Origin: Streptomyces yangpuensis | GTDB taxonomy: Bacteria; Actinomycetota; Actinomycetes; Streptomycetales; Streptomycetaceae | DNA: 64,000 nt | Assembly: GCF_001005295.1 (NCBI RefSeq) | Contig: NZ_LBMK01000003.1 | Span: 1,007,185-1,071,184 of the forward strand | Direction: 5' to 3' | In this document: positions 59,493-64,000 of the stretch, piece after piece | How the letters are laid out: each line of letters begins with the position of its first letter | Numbering within the stretch: position 1 is the stretch's first letter | The notes under the pieces: model-generated | What the model saw: only the letters and a program-made list of their open reading frames with translations | Databases searched by the model: none | What the model was told of the DNA's origin: nothing | Program-made: the position numbers and the translations under genes

Positions 59493-62225
59493 ATGCGCAG
59501 ATCCCGAGGGGCGGCGGCCCTGCTCGCCCTGTCCCTGGCCGCAACCGGAGCAGGGCTGGGTCTCGCCCTCGCCCCGCAGGCGGCCGCCATCACGCCGCCC
59601 GTCGCCTTCACTGCCGACGCGCTGTCCACCTGGCAGCCCAACGGCGTCGTATGGGCCCTCGCCGAGGCCGGCGGACAGGTCTTCGCCGGCGGTACCTTCT
59701 CCACGGTCCGCCCGCCCGCGGGCGGCGCCGGCAGCGAACAGCAGGCCGTGAACTTCGTGGCGCTGGACGCCGCGACGGGCGCGCCGACCTCCTGCAAACT
59801 CTCCTTCACCGTGGGCTCCGGCACCGCGACGGTCCGTGCGCTCGCCCTCTCACCGGACAAGACGACCCTCTACGCGGGCGGGTACTTCGGCGCGGTGAAC
59901 GGCACCGCCGTCTCCAGCCTCGCCGCCGTCGATGTGGCGAGCTGTACGGTGAAGACCGCCTTCCGGCCGGCCTTCGCGGCCACCGTCCGGGCCCTCGCCG
60001 TCACCGGCGACACGGTCTACGCGGGCGGCGACTTCCTCACCGTCGCGGGCCAGCCGCGCCAGCGCTTCGCCGCCGTCGGCGCCGCCGACGGGGCGCTCAA
60101 GCCCTTCACCGCCGACGCCGACGAGCCCGGACGCGCCGTCGAGGTCACCCCGGACGGCGAGAACGTCGTCCTCGGCGGGGACTTCTTCACCGTCAACGGT
60201 ACGAACACCCACGCGCTGGCCGTAGTCGATTCGGCGAGCGGCGCGCTCACCAAGGCCTACCCCGGCTTCATCGAGACCAACTCCGTCGTCAAGGACATCG
60301 CGACCGACGACACCGGCTTCTACACCGCCAACGAGGGCACCGGCGGCGGCGTCTTCGACGGCCGGATCGCGCTCGACCTCCCCGGCTTCGGCCAGCGCTG
60401 GCGCGACACCTGCCTCGGCGCCACCCAGGCCGTGCTGCCGTACCACAACGTCCTCTACAGCGCCTCGCACGCCCACGACTGCTCCAGCGTGGGGGAGTTC
60501 CCCGACGGCCAGCGTCACCACCTGCTCGCCCAGCCCACCACGGGCACCGGAAAGCTCGGCTGGGCCCCCGACACCAACGACGGCATCGGCGAGGGCATCG
60601 GCCCGCGCGTGATGACGGTCGGGTCGAAGAACGGAGTGGAGTACCTGTGGGTCGGCGGTGAGTTCACCACCGTCAACGGCGCCGCGCAGCAGAGCCTCAC
60701 CCGGTTCGCCTCCACCGGCGACACCGGCGCGCCCACCGTGCCCGCGGCGAGCGCGGTCAGCTTCAGGCCGGGTGAGGTCCAGGTGCGCTGGCGCACCAGC
60801 CTCGACCTCGACGACAGCGCGCTGACCTACAAGATCTACCGCAACGGCGCGGCCACGCCGATCGCCACGGTCACGGCCGACTCGCTCTTCTTCAAGCGCC
60901 CGCAGGCCTCCTGGACCGACACCACCGTCGCGGCGGGCCAGTCGTACACCTACCGGGTGACGGCCACCGACGCGGCCGGCAACACCAGCGCCCTGTCCGC
61001 CACGGCGAGCGTGACCGTCCCGACCACGGTGGACGGATACCCGAACCAGGTCCGGGCCGACGGAGCCACGCAGTACTGGCGCTACGACGAGTCGGCCCTG
61101 CCCTTCGTCGCGGACTCCTCGGCCGGCGGCAACCGGGCCGGCGTGCACCTGAACGCCCCCGCCCTGCGGCAGACGCCCGGCGCGGTCTCCGGCGCCGGCA
61201 CAGCCATCGGCTTCAACGGCACCGACACCCAGGTGTACGGGGACCACCGGCAGACCGTGGGCAGCACCTACAGCATCGAGACCTGGTTCCGCACGAACAC
61301 CACCCGCGGCGGCAAGCTCTTCGGCTTCGGGAACAACCAGACCCGCGGCAGCAATCAGTACGACAAGCACATCTACATGACCAACAGTGGGCGGCTGGTC
61401 TACGGCGTCTACACCGGAACCACCCGTACCGTCACCACCGCCACCGCGTACAACGACAACGCGTGGCACCACGTCGTCGCGACCCAGGGCCCCGGCGGCA
61501 TGACCCTCTACGTCGACGGCGTCCAGAAGGGCACCCTCGCCGTCACCACGCACGAGAACTTCTCCGGCTACTGGCACGCCGGCGGCGACAGCCTCGGCGG
61601 CTGGCCCGACCGCCCGACGAGCGAGTACTGGGCGGGACAGCTCGACGAGAGCGCCGTCTACCCGACCGTCCTGAGCGCCGCGCAGGTGCAGAACCACTAC
61701 GCCCTCGCCACCGCCCCGGCCGACTCGGTGATCCAGGTCACCGCCGCGGAGGACACCTACGCCAACGCCGGAGCGCCCGGGACCAACTACGGCACCTCGT
61801 CCTCGCTCGCCGTCCGAGGCACCTCGTTCTACGCGAGCTACCTGCGCTTCGACCTGCCGGCGGCGCCCGCGGGCACGGTGCTGAAGTCGGCCACGCTCGG
61901 GGTGAAGACGAGCACGATGAGCGGCGCCGGTACGACGGACACCGTCTCGGTCGTCCCGGTCACCGGAGCGTGGAGCGAGGGCGGGACGACGTACACCAAC
62001 CGCCCATCCCTGGGCGCCCCGGCCCTCGGCGCCTACCCGGGGATCCCCGACGGCTCGGCGGTGCACACCGCCACGCTGACCACGGGATCCGTCGCGGCGG
62101 CACTCGGCAGCAGCCTCGGCCTGGCGCTGACCAGCCCGGGCACGGACGCCCTGTGGCTGTGGTCCTCCGAGGCGCAGGCGGGCGAGGGCACTCCGCAGCT
62201 GACGCTCACCTTCGGCGCGCCGTGA
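59493..62225 (+). CDS. Large secreted beta-propeller/FN3/LamG/DNRLRE protein
   Basis: A 910-residue secreted protein. Its Sec signal (LALSLAATGAGLGLALAPQA) ends near residue 30. Residues about 40-410 contain repeats ending in AGGxFxTVNG (VFAGGTFSTV, LYAGGYFGAVNG, VYAGGDFLTV, VLGGDFFTVNG, VGGEFTTVNG), a beta-propeller of the delta-60-repeat type. An FN3 domain (about 415-510), a LamG/concanavalin-type domain (about 515-745) and a DNRLRE domain (about 748-910, IQVTAAEDTYANAGAPGTNY) follow. These are adhesion or carbohydrate-binding modules; no catalytic motif is seen. ATG 59493 gives the signal. It probably works on the surface or matrix with the GH5 enzyme upstream. Confidence 0.85.
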   Translation: MRRSRGAAALLALSLAATGAGLGLALAPQAAAITPPVAFTADALSTWQPNGVVWALAEAGGQVFAGGTFSTVRPPAGGAGSEQQAVNFVALDAATGAPTSCKLSFTVGSGTATVRALALSPDKTTLYAGGYFGAVNGTAVSSLAAVDVASCTVKTAFRPAFAATVRALAVTGDTVYAGGDFLTVAGQPRQRFAAVGAADGALKPFTADADEPGRAVEVTPDGENVVLGGDFFTVNGTNTHALAVVDSASGALTKAYPGFIETNSVVKDIATDDTGFYTANEGTGGGVFDGRIALDLPGFGQRWRDTCLGATQAVLPYHNVLYSASHAHDCSSVGEFPDGQRHHLLAQPTTGTGKLGWAPDTNDGIGEGIGPRVMTVGSKNGVEYLWVGGEFTTVNGAAQQSLTRFASTGDTGAPTVPAASAVSFRPGEVQVRWRTSLDLDDSALTYKIYRNGAATPIATVTADSLFFKRPQASWTDTTVAAGQSYTYRVTATDAAGNTSALSATASVTVPTTVDGYPNQVRADGATQYWRYDESALPFVADSSAGGNRAGVHLNAPALRQTPGAVSGAGTAIGFNGTDTQVYGDHRQTVGSTYSIETWFRTNTTRGGKLFGFGNNQTRGSNQYDKHIYMTNSGRLVYGVYTGTTRTVTTATAYNDNAWHHVVATQGPGGMTLYVDGVQKGTLAVTTHENFSGYWHAGGDSLGGWPDRPTSEYWAGQLDESAVYPTVLSAAQVQNHYALATAPADSVIQVTAAEDTYANAGAPGTNYGTSSSLAVRGTSFYASYLRFDLPAAPAGTVLKSATLGVKTSTMSGAGTTDTVSVVPVTGAWSEGGTTYTNRPSLGAPALGAYPGIPDGSAVHTATLTTGSVAAALGSSLGLALTSPGTDALWLWSSEAQAGEGTPQLTLTFGAP

Positions 62226-62245
62226 CCTGACGGCCGGCCGGACAG

Positions 62246-62278
62246 GAGGGGCGCGGACCACACCGGTCCGCGCCCCTC
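62246..62278 (+). terminator. Strong hairpin terminator
   Basis: GAGGGGCGCGGACC / GGTCCGCGCCCCTC, perfect 14-bp arms with a 5-base loop, 20 bp after the secreted-protein gene. The GNAT remnant ends at its edge. Confidence 0.8.
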
Positions 62279-62289
62279 TGCCACGTCCG

Positions 62290-62424
62290 GGCGCCCCCGG
62301 TGAGGGCGTGCAGGGCGGGATCGGCGAGGACGAGACTCATCTCGTCGGCGTGCTCCGGCAGCAGCGGGAGCAGGTCCAGGCGTGCGGTGGCGAGCGTGAC
62401 GGGCCGGACCGGGGACCGGCGCAC
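62290..62424 (-). pseudogene. 5' remnant of a GNAT acetyltransferase gene
   Basis: The minus-strand frame starting near 62424 encodes about 45 residues that look like the start of a GNAT enzyme (LATARLDLLPLLPEHADEMS, LVLADPALHALTGGAR). The typical LATARL...PLxPEHADxM...LADPALHxxTGG pattern is clear. Past about 62290 the frame runs into the terminator hairpin and loses all similarity. The acetyl-CoA-binding part is gone, so this is a decayed end. Confidence 0.7.
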
Positions 62425-62470
62425 CTTCGCGTCCGCCCCCGGCCACCGGATTACGCCCCGGCCGACACGG

Positions 62471-62926
62471 TCAGCGCGGGGGTTCCACCTCCAGGAAGCG
62501 GCGCCCGCGGGGCCCCCGGTACAGCAGGCACACCCAGCCCTGTTCCTCCAGCACGGCCGCGCAGGCCGTCAGACGCTCCTGCTCCTCCCCGGCCGCACCA
62601 CCGCCCGGTGGGCCGACCCAGGTCACCTCCACCCGTTCCGCCCCGGACGCGGCGGCCACCCGGTAGCCCGTCCGCGTACGGCGCCCCTCCGCGTCCACCG
62701 CCGACGGCGTGATCCCCGACGCCTCCAGCACGAGGGCCACCGCGCGCGCCGGCCGCGCCACCTCCCACGGCGCGGGAACCCCCGCGCCCGCCGGGCCGTT
62801 GACCAGACGCCGGATCTGCAACAGCCCCTCGTACGCCGTGCGCAGCTCGGCCTCCCGCCGCCCGGCCGGCACCTCCGCGCCGTCCCCGGTCGCCGGATCG
62901 AAGCCCCGCCCCGGATCCGTCACCAC
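62471..62926 (-). CDS. Hypothetical protein
   Basis: About 151 residues; GTG 62926 (or GTG 62923) is chosen because the frame further upstream is not protein-like. It has charged helices (EVPAGRREAELRTAYEGLLQ, IRRLVNGPAGAGVPAPWEVA) and a C-terminal strand-rich part (VTWVGPPGGGAAGEEQERLT, EEQGWVCLLYRGPRGRRFLE) with basic and aromatic residues. No domain was recognised. It is divergent from the small membrane protein at 63017. Confidence 0.6.
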   Translation of the reverse strand: MVTDPGRGFDPATGDGAEVPAGRREAELRTAYEGLLQIRRLVNGPAGAGVPAPWEVARPARAVALVLEASGITPSAVDAEGRRTRTGYRVAAASGAERVEVTWVGPPGGGAAGEEQERLTACAAVLEEQGWVCLLYRGPRGRRFLEVEPPR

Positions 62927-63016
62927 CCCACCACCCGCCCGTCTGAGTACCTCACGCCCGACGGCCTGAGTATCCGCCCCGATTCCCCGGAACGCCGCCG
63001 CTGGTCGAATGGGGCC

Positions 63017-63313
63017 ATGACCTACGACGCCCCGAGCAGCGCGCCCGCCCGCCCGCGCGTGCAGCACGTGACCACCGCCGGCTCGGCCCTCGCCGTGGCC
63101 CTGGTCCCGCTCGTGATCGGCGTCCTGTTCGCCAAGGCCATGGCCGCCGACCCGATGACCCCGGTCAACGCCCTCATCGCGGGCGGCGGCCAGCGGGCCG
63201 CCCTGCCGCGGGGCGAGTGGAAGCGTCGCGGCCACACCACCCTGCACCGGCTGCGCACCGCCCGCCGCGACACGGCCCGGCGCTGCGCCCGCGCCTGCGG
63301 CCGCCGTCCCTGA
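63017..63313 (+). CDS. Small membrane protein
   Basis: A 98-residue protein with one membrane segment (AGSALAVALVPLVIGVLFAK, about 21-40) after a short polar start, then a very basic C-terminal tail (RTARRDTARRCARACGRR). The tail could bind anionic lipid or nucleic acid. It is not a known family. The sequence before ATG 63017 in the same frame is not protein-like. Confidence 0.6.
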   Translation: MTYDAPSSAPARPRVQHVTTAGSALAVALVPLVIGVLFAKAMAADPMTPVNALIAGGGQRAALPRGEWKRRGHTTLHRLRTARRDTARRCARACGRRP

Positions 63314-63320
63314 GGGGTTC

Positions 63321-63764
63321 TCAGCGGCCGTACTGCCGCAGGCACAGGTCGACGATGGACGGCGGTACGACGCCGTCTGCGGCCGCGCACAGCTCGTCCA
63401 TGCGGGGCGGCGGCGCCGGCCGGCGGTGCGGGTGTGCGGTCGCGGACCCGGGCAGCCGGTTCCGCCGGGGCGGCGCCGCCTGCTTCGCGCGCGGCCGCTC
63501 GCGGGGTGCGGTAGCGGCGGGCGCCCGGTTCTGATCCGCGACCGGCTCCCGGGCGGTGTCCGGGGCCGGCTCGGGCGGGACGGCCGGGGGCAGTTCCCCC
63601 AGGGGCAGGGCCGGCGGCGCGGACCGCTCGGGCGTGTCGGCCGACGGTACGGACCCGCGTACGGGAGCCGGGTCCGGAGCCGGGTCGTGCGGGCCGACGG
63701 AGACACAGCCGGCGCTCGCCAGGAGCGCGACGAGGGAGAGGGGCAGGGCCCGGCGTAACTGCAT
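63321..63764 (-). CDS. Pro-rich lipoprotein, TTA-containing
   Basis: A 147-residue lipoprotein: signal ALPLSLVALLASAGC with lipobox ASAGC. A Pro/Ala/Arg-rich extended region follows (about 25-115), then a short folded end with two Cys (RMDELCAAADGVVPPSIVDL, CLRQYGR). Codon 3 is TTA (63756-63758), so its synthesis should depend on the bldA tRNA. The extended region would span the cell wall and expose the Cys-bearing tip. The end is convergent with the small membrane protein gene, seven bases apart. Function unknown. Confidence 0.75.
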   Translation of the reverse strand: MQLRRALPLSLVALLASAGCVSVGPHDPAPDPAPVRGSVPSADTPERSAPPALPLGELPPAVPPEPAPDTAREPVADQNRAPAATAPRERPRAKQAAPPRRNRLPGSATAHPHRRPAPPPRMDELCAAADGVVPPSIVDLCLRQYGR

Positions 63765-64000
63765 CCGACCACCTTGCCGCACGGCCCGTCGCCGCCCGCT
63801 CCCCGCCTCACGCATCCGGGTGACACCGGGCGGCGACGGCGGCGGCTTCGGCGTGTGCGAGACGGATCGGGCCCGACAGAACGGGTGGACCGGAGCAGAT
63901 CGGACATGGGGCTTGACCCGGCCGGTGCCGGAGGGCAAGAGTGCGCCCGATCACGAACGTCAGTTCTGGCCGCACCCCGGAGATACCTCAGATGTCCATA
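63765..64000. other. Upstream region of the lipoprotein gene
   Basis: Nothing recognisable as protein was seen here in any frame. It probably holds the promoter of the TTA-containing lipoprotein gene; no clear -10 or palindrome stood out. Confidence 0.3.

Overview
The window comes from a high-GC actinobacterium, almost certainly Streptomyces or a close relative. Codon third positions are nearly all G or C, GTG and TTG starts are frequent, TTA leucine codons are rare and sit in particular genes, and several families are typical of the genus (SSI-type protease inhibitor, NsdA-like regulator, DUF397, roadblock/LC7 operon, SpoIIE-type phosphatase). No rRNA, tRNA or CRISPR array was seen. About 50 intact genes and six broken ones are listed. 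Terminators and operators come from reading inverted repeats by eye.

Layout. 1-12,750: the 3' part of an acyl-CoA synthetase, a ChaA-like antiporter, a broken gene, then a two-gene module. This module is a small helical protein followed by a 1,733-residue STAND NTPase/TPR protein, and the two share a Gly-rich motif at C- and N-terminus respectively. An IS3 transposase remnant, a BrkB-type membrane protein, a flavoprotein, a lipoprotein and another broken gene follow. 12,765-21,175: a CoA-thioester catabolic block with PaaK, an alpha/beta hydrolase, an acyl-CoA synthetase, a crotonase, a Zn-ribbon/OB-fold protein and two thiolase-like proteins that lack the usual nucleophilic cysteine. A KstD-like flavoprotein at 26,399-28,192 probably belongs with it, because the two loci share a 17-bp inverted-repeat operator. 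This suggests breakdown of steroid-like or other polycyclic acids.

21,296-33,337: a DUF397 protein, an ACT-domain protein whose N-terminus is seven in-frame MSG repeats, a LAL-like ATPase without its DNA-binding domain, a broken mycothiol-dependent isomerase-like gene, an APH-family kinase, an NsdA-like regulator and a PAS/SpoIIE phosphatase. 33,824-40,900: a two-subunit molybdenum hydroxylase, a PucR-type regulator, a KimA-type potassium importer and a TetR regulator with a clear operator. 41,706-44,313: an IclR-type HTH-only protein and a roadblock operon, one gene of which carries two TTA codons. 44,504-48,079: a giant glycosyltransferase/TagF-like wall-polymer enzyme.

48,206-64,000: small enzymes, a sirtuin, an SSI-type inhibitor with Arg at P1, an ABC exporter with a MacB/FtsX-type permease, a GH5 glycosidase, a large secreted beta-propeller/LamG/DNRLRE protein and small secreted or membrane proteins. 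In-frame TTA codons were read in five genes (APH-family kinase, roadblock partner, SSI inhibitor, GH5 enzyme, Pro-rich lipoprotein), which suggests that several developmental or extracellular functions here depend on the bldA tRNA.
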